DNA of 64,000 nucleotides from Hanstruepera ponticola. Its GTDB lineage: Bacteria; Bacteroidota; Bacteroidia; Flavobacteriales; Flavobacteriaceae. The stretch spans positions 62,001-126,000 of the forward strand of contig NZ_JABANC010000002.1 of assembly GCF_012931685.1 (NCBI RefSeq). Direction: 5' to 3'. Below, in pieces: positions 34,371 through 43,760 of the stretch. The position numbers and the translations under genes are program-made. Below the pieces are notes generated by a model, which was given only the letters and a program-made list of their open reading frames with translations, was not told where the DNA came from and did not search any database. Each line of letters starts with the position of its first letter. Position 1 is the first letter of the stretch.

Positions 34371-35705
34371 TCAAGCAGAAATCACCGATTCTTGAAAATT
34401 GAATCTTACAATCCCATCTTCACCAATAGTAGTGAGTTCTACTTTTAGAATAGTATTAACCAATTCTGGATTCCAAGGCGTTTTAACTTTTACGTAGTTT
34501 TCTGTAAATCCATGAATATAGCCTTCTTTATTTTCACTTTCAAAAAGCACTTCTCTTATGGTACCAATCTGGCTTTCGTAAAAAGCACGACGTTTTTTTA
34601 CTGATAAACCACGTAACATTTTACTTCTTTTAGAACGCACGTTTTTGGGGACTATTTGCTCCATTTGTGAAGCTTCGGTATTATCTCTTTCAGAATACGT
34701 AAAAACATGCAAATAGGAAATATCCAAATCATTTAAAAAATTATAGGTCTCAAGGAAATGCTCATCCGTCTCACCAGGAAATCCTACAATCACATCAACT
34801 CCAACGCAAGCATCTGGCATAACTTCCTTTATTTTATCAACCCTATCAACATATAACTCACGTAAATAACGACGCTTCATACGCTTTAATATAGCGTTAC
34901 TACCACTTTGAAGTGGTACATGAAAGTGCGGTACAAAACTATCAGATTCCGCAACTAAATTAATGGTATCATTTTTCAATAAATTAGGCTCTATCGAAGA
35001 AATTCGCAATCGTTCAATACCTTCAACTTGATCTAATTCTTTCACCAAATCCAAGAAAGTGTGATCATGGCGTTTGTTACCAAATTCCCCTTTACCATAA
35101 TCACCTATATTCACTCCTGTTAAAACAATCTCTTTAATATCTTTTGCAGCTATCTCTTTAGCATTAGCAACAACATTTTCTACCGAATCACTTCTAGAGA
35201 TTCCTCTAGCTAACGGAATGGTGCAGTAGGTACATTTATAATCACAGCCATCCTGAACCTTTAAAAAAGCCCTTGTTCTGTCTCCAAACGAATAACTACC
35301 AACATAAAAATCGGCTTCTTGAATTTCACATGAATGAACTTCGCCATAATCATTTTTTGATAAATCGTTCAAATAATCGGTAATCTTAAATTTTTCAGTA
35401 GCACCTAAAACCAAATCGACACCTTCGACATTAGCTAATTCTCGAGGTTTAAGTTGCGCATAACATCCAACAGCAGTTATAAATGCTTCGGGATTATTTT
35501 TTTGAGCTTGCTTTACTATGGTCTTGAAACGTTTATCGGCATTTTCAGTGACAGAACAAGTGTTGATAACATAAATATCGGCATATTCAGAAAAATCTAC
35601 GCGCTCAAAACCTTCGTTCTTAAAAGTTCTTGCTATGGTTGATGTTTCTGAAAAATTCAATTTACATCCTAACGTGTAAAAACCGACTTTTTTTCTTGCT
35701 GTCAT
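34371..35705 (-). CDS. mtaB: tRNA t6A37 methylthiotransferase MtaB
   Basis: A 444-residue radical-SAM enzyme that adds a methylthio group to t6A37 in tRNAs. It has the N-terminal UPF0004 domain with KVGFYTLGCKLNFSE, NTCSVTENADKR and VGCYAQ (three cysteines for one 4Fe-4S cluster), the radical-SAM cluster CDYKCTYCTIPLARG, the SGSNAILKRMKRRY segment and a C-terminal TRAM domain. The start ATG 35705 follows a -7 promoter element by a short leader; the upstream part of the frame is non-coding. CKLN rather than CQMN separates MtaB from MiaB/RimO. Confidence 0.92.
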   Translation of the reverse strand: MTARKKVGFYTLGCKLNFSETSTIARTFKNEGFERVDFSEYADIYVINTCSVTENADKRFKTIVKQAQKNNPEAFITAVGCYAQLKPRELANVEGVDLVLGATEKFKITDYLNDLSKNDYGEVHSCEIQEADFYVGSYSFGDRTRAFLKVQDGCDYKCTYCTIPLARGISRSDSVENVVANAKEIAAKDIKEIVLTGVNIGDYGKGEFGNKRHDHTFLDLVKELDQVEGIERLRISSIEPNLLKNDTINLVAESDSFVPHFHVPLQSGSNAILKRMKRRYLRELYVDRVDKIKEVMPDACVGVDVIVGFPGETDEHFLETYNFLNDLDISYLHVFTYSERDNTEASQMEQIVPKNVRSKRSKMLRGLSVKKRRAFYESQIGTIREVLFESENKEGYIHGFTENYVKVKTPWNPELVNTILKVELTTIGEDGIVRFNFQESVISA

Positions 35706-35726
35706 TCTTGTACTTTTACCAAGTTG

Positions 35727-35734
35727 CAAATTTA
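35727..35734 (-). promoter_or_regulatory. Promoter -7 element of mtaB
   Basis: On the minus strand TAAATTTG, 21 bases before the ATG. The divergent binding-protein gene starts 15 bases to the right, so the two promoters must overlap. Confidence 0.5.
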
Positions 35735-35749
35735 CAACTATTAAACAAA

Positions 35750-37381
35750 ATGATAAAACGCCACCTGTCATTATTGAGACTTCCCATAAAATGGATATGG
35801 ATAATGTGTTTCACCATCATAATTATTTCTTGCAACAATGAGAATAAGGAGCTTGATAGTTCATTAGTTTTTAGATATAATGAGCATAAAAATATTGGCT
35901 CATTAGATCCAGCATTTTCAAAAGACCTTGCAGATATATGGGCAACTAATCAGCTTTTTAATGGTTTGGTGGAAATGGATAATAAATTGAATGTGCAACC
36001 AGCTATTGCAAAAAGCTGGACTATTTCAGATGATGCACTTACTTATACATTTACGCTTCGCGATGATGTAACATATCATAAACATAGATTATTTGGTAGT
36101 GATTCCACACGAATCGTAACTTCAAATGATTTCTTTTATAGTTTCAATAGACTCAAAGATGAGAAACTAGCATCACCAGGAAGCTGGGTATTGAATAAAG
36201 TTAAAACGTTCTACCCTGTAAACGATTCTATTTTTGAAATTAAGCTAAAGCAACCTTTCCCAGCATTTTTAGGCTTATTGACTATGAAATATTGTTCCGT
36301 TGTTCCAAAAGAAATTGTTGAAAATTATGGTAATGATTTTAGATCAAATCCTATTGGAACAGGTCCCTTTCAATTTAAACGCTGGGAAGAAAATTTAAAA
36401 TTGGTTTTTAGGAAAAATCCTGATTACTTTGAAGTTGATAAAAACGGAAAGCAACTTCCTTATCTAGAAGCTATTGCGATAACTTTTTTACCCGACAAAC
36501 AAAGTGAATTTTTACAATTTGCCCAAGGCAATATTGATTACGTATCAGGATTGGATGCTTCCTATAAGGATGAAATATTAACAGCAGATGGTAAATTACG
36601 AGATTTGTATGCTTCTGATGTCAACATGATTCGTGGTCCCTATCTAAATACTGAGTACTTAGCCTTTTATATGGAATCTGATGCTCCTGAAATACAGTCA
36701 GAATTAATCCGACAGGCCGTTAATTACGGTTTCGATAGAAATAAAATGATGATTTATTTACGAAATGGTATTGGTATTCCTGCCAATGGCGGTTTTATCC
36801 CTAAAGGATTGCCTGGTTACAGTAATAAAATTGGCTTCACCTATCAACCTGAAAAATCAAAACAACTTGTTCAACAATACATAAAAGAAACAAGAAATAA
36901 CAATCCAGAAATTAGCATAACAACTACCAGCAATTATTTAAGCTTTTGCGAATACATACAACGTGAACTTCAAAAAACAGGGCTTATTGTAAACGTAGAT
37001 GTTGTTCCTGCTTCCAGTTTGAAAGATGCTAAAGCAAATGGAAAACTAGACATGTTTAGAGCCAGTTGGGTAGCCGACTACCCTGATGCTGAAAATTACC
37101 TATCACTCTATTACAGTAAAAACTTTGCGCCAAATGGACCTAATTACACACATTTTAGCAGTGAACAGTTTGACACTTGGTATGAACAAGCCTTTATTGA
37201 AACAGAGTCAAAAAAAAGAGAGCATTTATACTCCAGAATGGATTCATTAATTATGAGTCATACGCCAATAGTGCCTATGTTTTATGACGAAGTTGTTCGC
37301 TTTACAAGAAAAAATGTAAAAGGGCTAGGAATTAACCCAATTAATCTTTTAGAATTAAAACACGTAAAAAAAGCTCATTAA
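35750..37381 (+). CDS. Peptide/nickel ABC transporter substrate-binding lipoprotein
   Basis: A 543-residue SBP_bac_5 (OppA/DppA family) lipoprotein. ATG 35750 gives a signal peptide WIWIMCFTIIIISC; the frame upstream overlaps mtaB and is not used. Family blocks are GSLDPAFSKDLADIWATNQL, the WTISDDALTYTFTLRDDVTY segment, NPIGTGPFQFKRWEENLKL and RQAVNYGFDRNKM. It would bind oligopeptides in the periplasm, but no permease or ATPase genes are adjacent, so its partner transporter is elsewhere. The last codons form one arm of the terminator hairpin. Confidence 0.85.
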   Translation: MIKRHLSLLRLPIKWIWIMCFTIIIISCNNENKELDSSLVFRYNEHKNIGSLDPAFSKDLADIWATNQLFNGLVEMDNKLNVQPAIAKSWTISDDALTYTFTLRDDVTYHKHRLFGSDSTRIVTSNDFFYSFNRLKDEKLASPGSWVLNKVKTFYPVNDSIFEIKLKQPFPAFLGLLTMKYCSVVPKEIVENYGNDFRSNPIGTGPFQFKRWEENLKLVFRKNPDYFEVDKNGKQLPYLEAIAITFLPDKQSEFLQFAQGNIDYVSGLDASYKDEILTADGKLRDLYASDVNMIRGPYLNTEYLAFYMESDAPEIQSELIRQAVNYGFDRNKMMIYLRNGIGIPANGGFIPKGLPGYSNKIGFTYQPEKSKQLVQQYIKETRNNNPEISITTTSNYLSFCEYIQRELQKTGLIVNVDVVPASSLKDAKANGKLDMFRASWVADYPDAENYLSLYYSKNFAPNGPNYTHFSSEQFDTWYEQAFIETESKKREHLYSRMDSLIMSHTPIVPMFYDEVVRFTRKNVKGLGINPINLLELKHVKKAH

Positions 37382-37393
37382 ATGAGCTTTTTT
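37373..37393 (+). terminator. Terminator overlapping the stop codon
   Basis: GCTCAT (37373-37378) pairs with ATGAGC (37382-37387) and a T-tract follows; the TAA stop (37379-37381) is the loop. Confidence 0.8.
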
Positions 37394-37492
37394 ATTTTGA
37401 TAATTACAATACAAATAGGATTAAAATCACACTACTATAAAACAAGACTAAAAACAATTCTAATCTAAAATTATATAATAAATCAAGCATTT

Positions 37493-39199
37493 TTATTGTT
37501 TAATAATTTTATGAATTATTTTTTGATCATTATCCAATGAATTAATTTCAATGATGTATATGCCAGAAACCAAACCTGAAACGTCAATTTTAATTTGATT
37601 ACTAACATATTTACCTTTCATAATGAGCTTTCCTTCTAATGATACAATTTCATAATTAAATTCTGGTATTCCATCAACCACAATATACTGTGGTGTTGGG
37701 TTTGGGAATATTTTAATTCTGTCAGTTGTAAAGTCAGATACAGAAAGTGTGTTTTCTGAAATTCTCTGAACAAAAAAGTCATATCCACCATTGGATGTCT
37801 CATAAACATTAGGTGCTTCAGGATCAAAATCAGCAGTACCGTTGTAACGCCCTACTTGATAAATTTTATTATTTATGAATTTCATAGCATAAGGCGTATC
37901 ATTATTAGCTCCACCAAAGCGTTTTCCCCAAACAAAATCGCCCATTTCGTTTAATTTAACCATAAAAGCATCAGCAGCTCCTATTGTTCCTGCATTAGTT
38001 GTATTTGGCCCTGGATCTAAATCAATTTGAATTGAATATTGTCCAGAAACATAGGCGTTGTTCGAAGGATCAACAGCAACAGCAAAACCATTATTAACAC
38101 TACCCAATGGTTTAAATTCTTTTGCCCAAACAAAATCTCCATTATTGTTAAGCTTTAACAAAAAAGGAACATTAGTAGCTCCATTACCACTTAAGTTAGA
38201 TATTCCAGATCCAGGGTCGAAATCTACATTTGTTCCTTGAAAATCACCAACAGCTAAAATATTGTTATTGTAATCTAATTTTATATCTCTAACACGATCA
38301 TTTCGGTTATCATTACTTATTACTTTTACAAAAACGAAATTACCATTCTGATTTAATTTAGAAATGAATATGTTTCTTAAATCGGTAGATGATTCATTTG
38401 CAACACCTGCATTTGGATCAAAATCTACAGTCCCTGCATAATATCCACCTATAAAAACATTATTATTTAGATCTACCCCTATACTTGTACCAGCACTATC
38501 TCTTGTAGTACTATTACCAATAAATTGTTTTGCCCAAATAAGCGACCCACTTGACCAAGAAATCTTCATGACAAATATATCAGATTCGGTACTGCCAGAT
38601 GTGAAGTTCAATACTCCTGCAGAAGGGTCAAAATCTACGGTGTTTACAAATTTACCTGTTACTATATAATCATTGTTATAATCAACTACAATGTCATTGA
38701 TAAAATCGTTTCCACTACCTCCAAAAGTTCTATGAAATTGATAGTTACCAGAATCAGACATCTTAAGCAAGTACGAATCATTTGCTCCATTGGAAGTTGT
38801 AGTTGCATTTCCTGCCGATGGGTCAAAATCTACTGTATCGTTAAAATTACCTACAACAACAATACTTCCAGAATCTTCTACTTTTATTGCAGTAGCGTTA
38901 TCTGCTCCAGTGCCTCCAAATGTTCTAACCCAAATAAAGGCACCTGAATTATCTAATTTTAAAATGAATACATCTGCGTTTCCATTAGAAGTTTGATTAA
39001 CAGTTCCACTTCCAGGGTCAAAGTCAACAGTATCTCTAAATTGACCAACGATATAAATGTTCCCAAAGGTATCAACTGCTAAATCTCTCGCAATCTCATC
39101 TTGAAGTCCTCCAAGACTGTTAACCCAGTCTAAACTCTGAGAAGAACTGATGTTAGCATAAAATAAGGTAATCAAAATAAATAAGTAAGTTTTTTTCAT
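37493..39199 (-). CDS. T9SS-secreted SBBP-type beta-propeller repeat protein
   Basis: A 568-residue secreted protein. ATG 39199 gives the signal peptide MKKTYLFILITLFYANISSS. The body contains seven repeats built around VDFDPGSG-like motifs (DFDP or DLDP followed by a T/S-rich turn and FxxKL), each with an Ile/Val-rich strand V-xx-G-x-F; this is the SBBP beta-propeller pattern. A C-terminal type IX sorting domain starts at IKIFPNPTPQYIVVDG and ends DQKIIHKIIKQ. The repeated DxDPxxG motif could bind calcium. Single gene; likely a surface adhesin or scaffold. Confidence 0.85.
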   Translation of the reverse strand: MKKTYLFILITLFYANISSSQSLDWVNSLGGLQDEIARDLAVDTFGNIYIVGQFRDTVDFDPGSGTVNQTSNGNADVFILKLDNSGAFIWVRTFGGTGADNATAIKVEDSGSIVVVGNFNDTVDFDPSAGNATTTSNGANDSYLLKMSDSGNYQFHRTFGGSGNDFINDIVVDYNNDYIVTGKFVNTVDFDPSAGVLNFTSGSTESDIFVMKISWSSGSLIWAKQFIGNSTTRDSAGTSIGVDLNNNVFIGGYYAGTVDFDPNAGVANESSTDLRNIFISKLNQNGNFVFVKVISNDNRNDRVRDIKLDYNNNILAVGDFQGTNVDFDPGSGISNLSGNGATNVPFLLKLNNNGDFVWAKEFKPLGSVNNGFAVAVDPSNNAYVSGQYSIQIDLDPGPNTTNAGTIGAADAFMVKLNEMGDFVWGKRFGGANNDTPYAMKFINNKIYQVGRYNGTADFDPEAPNVYETSNGGYDFFVQRISENTLSVSDFTTDRIKIFPNPTPQYIVVDGIPEFNYEIVSLEGKLIMKGKYVSNQIKIDVSGLVSGIYIIEINSLDNDQKIIHKIIKQ

Positions 39200-39366
39200 G
39201 GTTAAGTTTTTTAAAGTTATTACCACGAATTTACAGAGACACAACTGTAAAGTTTAAACGATATTAATGGATGTCTGGTTTCATTTAATAAGTGTTAGAA
39301 TCTAATTAATAGATTAAAAATAATTCCGATAAATAAATGGTATTTTTAGTAATAATTTTTTAACAA

Positions 39367-41367
39367 ATGAAAATAGTACTAACACTCTTTTTTACACTAA
39401 ATGTTCTCATAGCATTTTCACAAGAAAATGAAAGTGACCTTTTAAAAAAACATAATTTATTCTTTACCAATACAAAGGAAACATTAAACAACATTAAGTC
39501 TAATGATAGCATTTTAAATTATTTGAGTGCATTAGAAAAACAAACTAATAATGATTATCTTATTAATAGATTAAAAATCATAAAAGCGGGTTATTATAAG
39601 TCAATAAATTTGACAAAAACATTTGCTTTATTAGATGAAGTAAATCCATTTTTAGATGAGCATCCTAACTTTAGGCATTTAAAAATTCATTACAACATTA
39701 TTAAAGGAAAAGCGCTATATGAATCTGGTAAGTTTAAAGAATCTATAGAAATTTATTTAGAAAACAAAAATGAGTTAAAAAACTTAAAAATGCCTGAAGA
39801 TTTATGGCGCTTTGAGATAGAAACTAAAACTGGTATTATAAGTAATTATGTTGTACTCAATAAAGATAAAGAAGCTATTGATTTGCTCAAAGAGCTTGAG
39901 AAAACGGTTTCACTTGAAAAAGAAATTGATGAATATGTTTATGTACTAAACCTATTAGGTTATTTACATGTAAAATCTAAAAATTACAATGAAGGTATTG
40001 TTTACTATAATGAAATCATTAATATTCTCAAAGACAACACTGATTATAAAGAAACATATTTAGGAGCTTGCAATAACCTGGCCTATATATATCAACTTAC
40101 AAACAACAATGAAAAAGCTTTAGAAATATTAGAAAAGGCTTTAGACCTTACTATTCGTTTAAAGATGACCAATAGAGAGTTGTTATTGAGTAATAATTTG
40201 GGCTTTTTGTACATTAAAGAAAACCAATTATCTCGTGCGGAAGAATTAGGATTAAAAGTCCTATCAAAAAGCACAGAGAAATTTGAAGAAAAAAAGGCTG
40301 ATGCTCAAAGATTACTGGCTAATGTATACTATCATCAAGGAAAATATGAAGAAGCCTTAACAAACTGCAATAATGCAGCCGTATACTTTAAAAAACTTAA
40401 TGATTTAAAACGCTTAAAAGGTGTATTAAGCATAAAAAACAAAATATTGATAAAAACCAATCAATTTGAAGAAGCTACCAAAGTAAATTCAGAAATGATA
40501 AGTATTATGGATAGCATCAGTATTACTTCAGATATGCAAAACTTACAAAAAACACTAGTAGCCTTTGAAACTGAAAAAAAAGACAATGAAATAACCATCT
40601 TAAAACAACAAGAAGAAATAAACAATTTTAAAATACATCAACAAAAAGAACAAATAAAATATCTTGGACTGGCACTTATTACAATACTTATCTTTTCTAG
40701 TATTATCTTGTTGTACCAGAAAAAAATAAACACTATTAAAAATCTTTCGTTACGATCAAAACTAACACGATCCCAATTTAATCCGCATTATATTAACAAT
40801 GCGTTCACCTCTCTTCAAGCAGAGTTAATAGAACGTGATTTTGATGAAAGCTTAATTGATTATACTTCTAATATTTCACGTTTTTCAAGGTCATTACTTG
40901 AGAGTACCTTTAAGGACGAATGGACACTGTTTGAAGAAAAACAAATGATGGAAAATTATTTAAAAACACAGCAATATAGACTTCAAAACAGCTTTTATTA
41001 CAGCATAGAAACCAATATAAAAGTCGAAGAATTACATAAGTTAAAAATACCTAGCGCTATTACACAAAGTGTGTTGGAAAACGCTATTGAACATGGCGGT
41101 TTTAATAACATAGATACTAATGGATTTATCACTATTTTAATTAATAGAACTAATGATATAATCAACATTTCGATTAAAAATAATATCTTGGGTCAGCTAG
41201 TTTCTATTAATAAAAAATTAGACCATGACACTTCCCGTGGCTTGGATATAACTAAACAACGCATCGCCTTACACAGTAAAATTTATAAAAAAATAGCTGA
41301 CTTTAAGTTTTATAAAACAGATAATGAAGCAATTGTTGAATTTAAATTACCATTAGTAGCAGCATGA
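39367..41367 (+). CDS. TPR-containing sensor histidine kinase, LytS type
   Basis: A 666-residue membrane kinase: signal peptide (residues 1-18, ending AFS), periplasmic TPR repeats (about 60-400), a coiled coil, one transmembrane helix (YLGLALITILIFSSIILLY, about 437-455) and a His_kinase domain. The phospho-acceptor is H474 in RSQFNPHYINNAF, a variant of the NPHFIFN box, and the ATPase has SVLENAIEHGG (N box). The gene overlaps the response regulator by 4 bases, so the two form a LytS/LytTR-type pair. The signal sensed by the TPR domain is unknown. Confidence 0.9.
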   Translation: MKIVLTLFFTLNVLIAFSQENESDLLKKHNLFFTNTKETLNNIKSNDSILNYLSALEKQTNNDYLINRLKIIKAGYYKSINLTKTFALLDEVNPFLDEHPNFRHLKIHYNIIKGKALYESGKFKESIEIYLENKNELKNLKMPEDLWRFEIETKTGIISNYVVLNKDKEAIDLLKELEKTVSLEKEIDEYVYVLNLLGYLHVKSKNYNEGIVYYNEIINILKDNTDYKETYLGACNNLAYIYQLTNNNEKALEILEKALDLTIRLKMTNRELLLSNNLGFLYIKENQLSRAEELGLKVLSKSTEKFEEKKADAQRLLANVYYHQGKYEEALTNCNNAAVYFKKLNDLKRLKGVLSIKNKILIKTNQFEEATKVNSEMISIMDSISITSDMQNLQKTLVAFETEKKDNEITILKQQEEINNFKIHQQKEQIKYLGLALITILIFSSIILLYQKKINTIKNLSLRSKLTRSQFNPHYINNAFTSLQAELIERDFDESLIDYTSNISRFSRSLLESTFKDEWTLFEEKQMMENYLKTQQYRLQNSFYYSIETNIKVEELHKLKIPSAITQSVLENAIEHGGFNNIDTNGFITILINRTNDIINISIKNNILGQLVSINKKLDHDTSRGLDITKQRIALHSKIYKKIADFKFYKTDNEAIVEFKLPLVAA

Positions 41368-42104
41368 ATGCATTAGTTTTAGATGATGATAAGCGTATTT
41401 GTAATCTAATAAAATCATTATTAGAAAAATATTTCATAAAATCCATCAAGCAAATTGACATCGCTACAAGCGTTAAAGATGCCATTAAAGCAATTAATGA
41501 AACTAATTATCAATTGTTTTTATTTGATATACATTTAGGCAAAGAATCAAGTTTTGATGTACTAAATGTAATAGAAAATAATATTGCAAAAGTTATTTTT
41601 ATAACTGGTCACGAAAAATACGCCATCAATGCTATAAAAGCTAATGCTGTTGATTACATATTAAAACCTATTCAAATACAAGAGTTTAAAAATTCAATTG
41701 AGAAAGCACTTTCAAAAATAAAAAATGAACAAAAGGAGAACAATGTTAGCTATTTCACCAGCAAACAAGAAAATTCGTTAATGCTAAAGGCTCTTGAATC
41801 CATTAGATTAGTAAAACTAAATGATATTGTATATCTAGAAGCTTCTGGTGCGTATACAGATGTTTATCTAGAAAACAACGAACGTGTTACTGTTACTAAA
41901 CACTTAAAAGAATTTGAAAACAAGTTAGAAAAAACTGGATTTTTTAGAGTTCATAACTCATTTATCATAAATGCTCTAAAAATGAAAGGCATTTCAAAAA
42001 GAGACGGTTTGACAGTTGAAATGAATAACAATAAATCAATTACTATATCAAGTAGAAGAAAAGATGATTTTATTAGTTTTATTGAAACACATCTAGAGAT
42101 TTAA
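41364..42104 (+). CDS. LytTR-family response regulator
   Basis: A 246-residue regulator: receiver domain (1-120) with the acidic pair DDD at 7-9, phospho-acceptor D55 in LFLFDIHLGK, T in FITGHE and K in YILKPI; then a LytTR DNA-binding domain (about 140-240) with IVYLEASGAYTDVYLENN and FFRVHNSFIINALKMK. Such proteins bind pairs of direct repeats in promoters. It is translated with the kinase (ATGA overlap) and its stop overlaps that of the convergent GlmU-like gene. Confidence 0.92.
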   Translation: MNALVLDDDKRICNLIKSLLEKYFIKSIKQIDIATSVKDAIKAINETNYQLFLFDIHLGKESSFDVLNVIENNIAKVIFITGHEKYAINAIKANAVDYILKPIQIQEFKNSIEKALSKIKNEQKENNVSYFTSKQENSLMLKALESIRLVKLNDIVYLEASGAYTDVYLENNERVTVTKHLKEFENKLEKTGFFRVHNSFIINALKMKGISKRDGLTVEMNNNKSITISSRRKDDFISFIETHLEI

Positions 42105-43276
42105 TCCCGTCTATACTTTTGAGTTTCCTCAAAAACGTGTTCTAAAATGGCTGCGTCTTGCTCTGTAAATTCAATATTTCTTCGAGACATGACTACTTTA
42201 GCAACTTCAAACGCTTTTTTAGTTAGATAATTCGAAAAACCACTACTTCCACCCCAAGAAAAACTAGGCACAAAATTGCGCGGAAAACCACTTCCAAAAA
42301 TATTGGCACTTACACCAACAACTGTTCCTGTATTAAACATGGTGTTAATACCACATTTACTGTGATCTCCCATCATAAGCCCACAAAATTGCAAGCCAGT
42401 TCTAGCAAAATTTTCGGTTTCATAATTCCACAGGCGAACTTCAGCATAGTTGTTTTTTAAGTTAGAATTATTAGTATCCGCTCCTAAATTGCACCATTCA
42501 CCCAATACTGAATTTCCTAAAAAACCATCATGACCTTTATTGGAATAACCAAACAACACCGAGTTATTAATCTCACCGCCTACTTTACTGTAAGGTCCAA
42601 CAGTTGTTGGTCCATAAATCTTGGCAGCCATTTTTACGGTAGCACCTTCACAAAGTGCAAAAGGGCCTCTTATCATGCTCCCCTCCATAATCTCTGTATC
42701 CTTACCTATATAAATGGGTCCATTTTCAGCATTAAGTGAGCAAAGAGGTAACTTGGCTCCTTCCTCAATAAAAATATCTTTTCTATTGAAAGCAACTGTT
42801 GTTTCAGGAATAGGTTGTGACTGTCTTCCTTTGGTAAGCAGTTCAAAATCATCCTCTATAGCTAAACCATTTTTACTAAATATATCCCAAGTATTTTCTA
42901 TTTTTAAAACGTCATCAAGATATTCAATAGCTTCAAACGATTCCAAATCTATATTTTCCTGATTTTCTTTAGTGAAAAAAGCTACAACATCCTCATCTTT
43001 AAAAACAGCTTGATTTTCCTCCAAGCCTTTTATAATCTCTACTAATTCTTTATTGGGTAAGAAAGAAGCATTAATCATAATATTATGCTCCATTTCAACC
43101 ATGGGATATTTATCAGCAAGATAGTCTTCTGTTATGGTTGTTGTGGTATATTCTAGATAGTTTTCCCATTTCTCTCGTATAGTTAAAATACCAACTCGAA
43201 TATCTGCTACTGGTCGTGTAAAGGTAAATGGTAGAAGATTGTTTCTAAATGGACCGTCAAAAAGAATATAGTTCAT
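42101..43276 (-). CDS. GlmU-like sugar nucleotidyltransferase family protein
   Basis: A 391-residue protein conserved in Flavobacteriaceae. The N-terminal half (NYILFDGPFRNNLLPFTFTR then PVADIRVGILTIRE) is a divergent nucleotidyltransferase-like domain that lacks the LAAGxGTRM motif, and the C-terminal half is a left-handed beta-helix of hexapeptide repeats (GPIYIGKDTEIMEGSMIRGP and SVLFGYSNKGHDGFLGNSVL). It may transfer an acyl or nucleotidyl group to a sugar; the missing nucleotide loop makes nucleotidyl transfer doubtful. Upstream rpmE2 is separated by a terminator. Confidence 0.75.
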   Translation of the reverse strand: MNYILFDGPFRNNLLPFTFTRPVADIRVGILTIREKWENYLEYTTTTITEDYLADKYPMVEMEHNIMINASFLPNKELVEIIKGLEENQAVFKDEDVVAFFTKENQENIDLESFEAIEYLDDVLKIENTWDIFSKNGLAIEDDFELLTKGRQSQPIPETTVAFNRKDIFIEEGAKLPLCSLNAENGPIYIGKDTEIMEGSMIRGPFALCEGATVKMAAKIYGPTTVGPYSKVGGEINNSVLFGYSNKGHDGFLGNSVLGEWCNLGADTNNSNLKNNYAEVRLWNYETENFARTGLQFCGLMMGDHSKCGINTMFNTGTVVGVSANIFGSGFPRNFVPSFSWGGSSGFSNYLTKKAFEVAKVVMSRRNIEFTEQDAAILEHVFEETQKYRRD

Positions 43277-43300
43277 AAGGTTGCTTTTGGTAAAAATAAA

Positions 43301-43329
43301 AAAAGCCTTTCAACAATTGAAAGGCTTTT
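43301..43329 (-). terminator. Terminator of rpmE2
   Basis: AAAAGCCTTTCAA (43301-43313) pairs with TTGAAAGGCTTTT (43317-43329); on the minus strand it is followed by T-rich sequence. Confidence 0.85.
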
Positions 43330-43351
43330 ATAATTATATTTTACTACTAAA

Positions 43352-43603
43352 TTATTTTTTAAATTTAGCGTATTTAGTTTTAAATTTATCAATACGTCCA
43401 GCAGTATCTACTAATTTAGATTTACCAGTGTAATAAGGGTGAGACGTTCTTGAAATTTCCATTTTAACTAATGGATACTCAACACCATCAACTTCAATTG
43501 TCTCGTTGGTATTTGCAGTAGATTTTGTTAAAAACACGTCATCATTTGACATATCTTTAAACGCCACTACTCTATAATTTTCTGGATGTATATCTTTTTT
43601 CAT
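43352..43603 (-). CDS. rpmE2: 50S ribosomal protein L31 type B
   Basis: An 83-residue ribosomal protein starting [20 protein letters not shown] and ending [11 protein letters not shown], with the [20 protein letters not shown] signature. It lacks the CxxC zinc pairs of type A L31, so it is the zinc-independent form. ATG 43603 is chosen over a TTG/ATG frame extension 21 bases upstream because MKKDIHP is the family start. It has a promoter with both elements and its own terminator. Confidence 0.95.
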   Translation of the reverse strand: MKKDIHPENYRVVAFKDMSNDDVFLTKSTANTNETIEVDGVEYPLVKMEISRTSHPYYTGKSKLVDTAGRIDKFKTKYAKFKK

Positions 43604-43640
43604 CGCTTTTCGATTTAATATCATTACTTTTTTCGAGGTG

Positions 43641-43670
43641 CAAATTTAAGCAAATTTAATAAATCTACAA
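43641..43670 (-). promoter_or_regulatory. Promoter of rpmE2
   Basis: On the minus strand TTG (43670-43668), 19 bases, then TAAATTTG (43648-43641). A second TAAATTTG lies 10 bases further upstream (43658-43651) and could be an alternative -7. Confidence 0.7.
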
Positions 43671-43716
43671 TATTTTTTTCATTTTTTATTCTTTCAATTA
43701 ATGTGTAACGTTTTGG

Positions 43717-43724
43717 TATATTTG
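43717..43724 (+). promoter_or_regulatory. Promoter -7 element of the DUF4199 gene
   Basis: TATATTTG matches TAnnTTTG, 36 bases before the ATG at 43761. Confidence 0.5.
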
Positions 43725-43760
43725 TTTACTAACTAATTAAATTAACTAAACTTTCAAACT

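Noticed and set aside
37493-39199. Regular direct repeats that might be a CRISPR array
   Set aside because: The repeats are degenerate, about 150-200 bases apart and in frame, encoding the DFDP propeller motif.
42101-43276. Assignment of the GlmU-like protein as true GlmU
   Set aside because: The nucleotide-binding LxxGxGTRM loop is missing at the N-terminus, so the bifunctional enzyme call is not supported.
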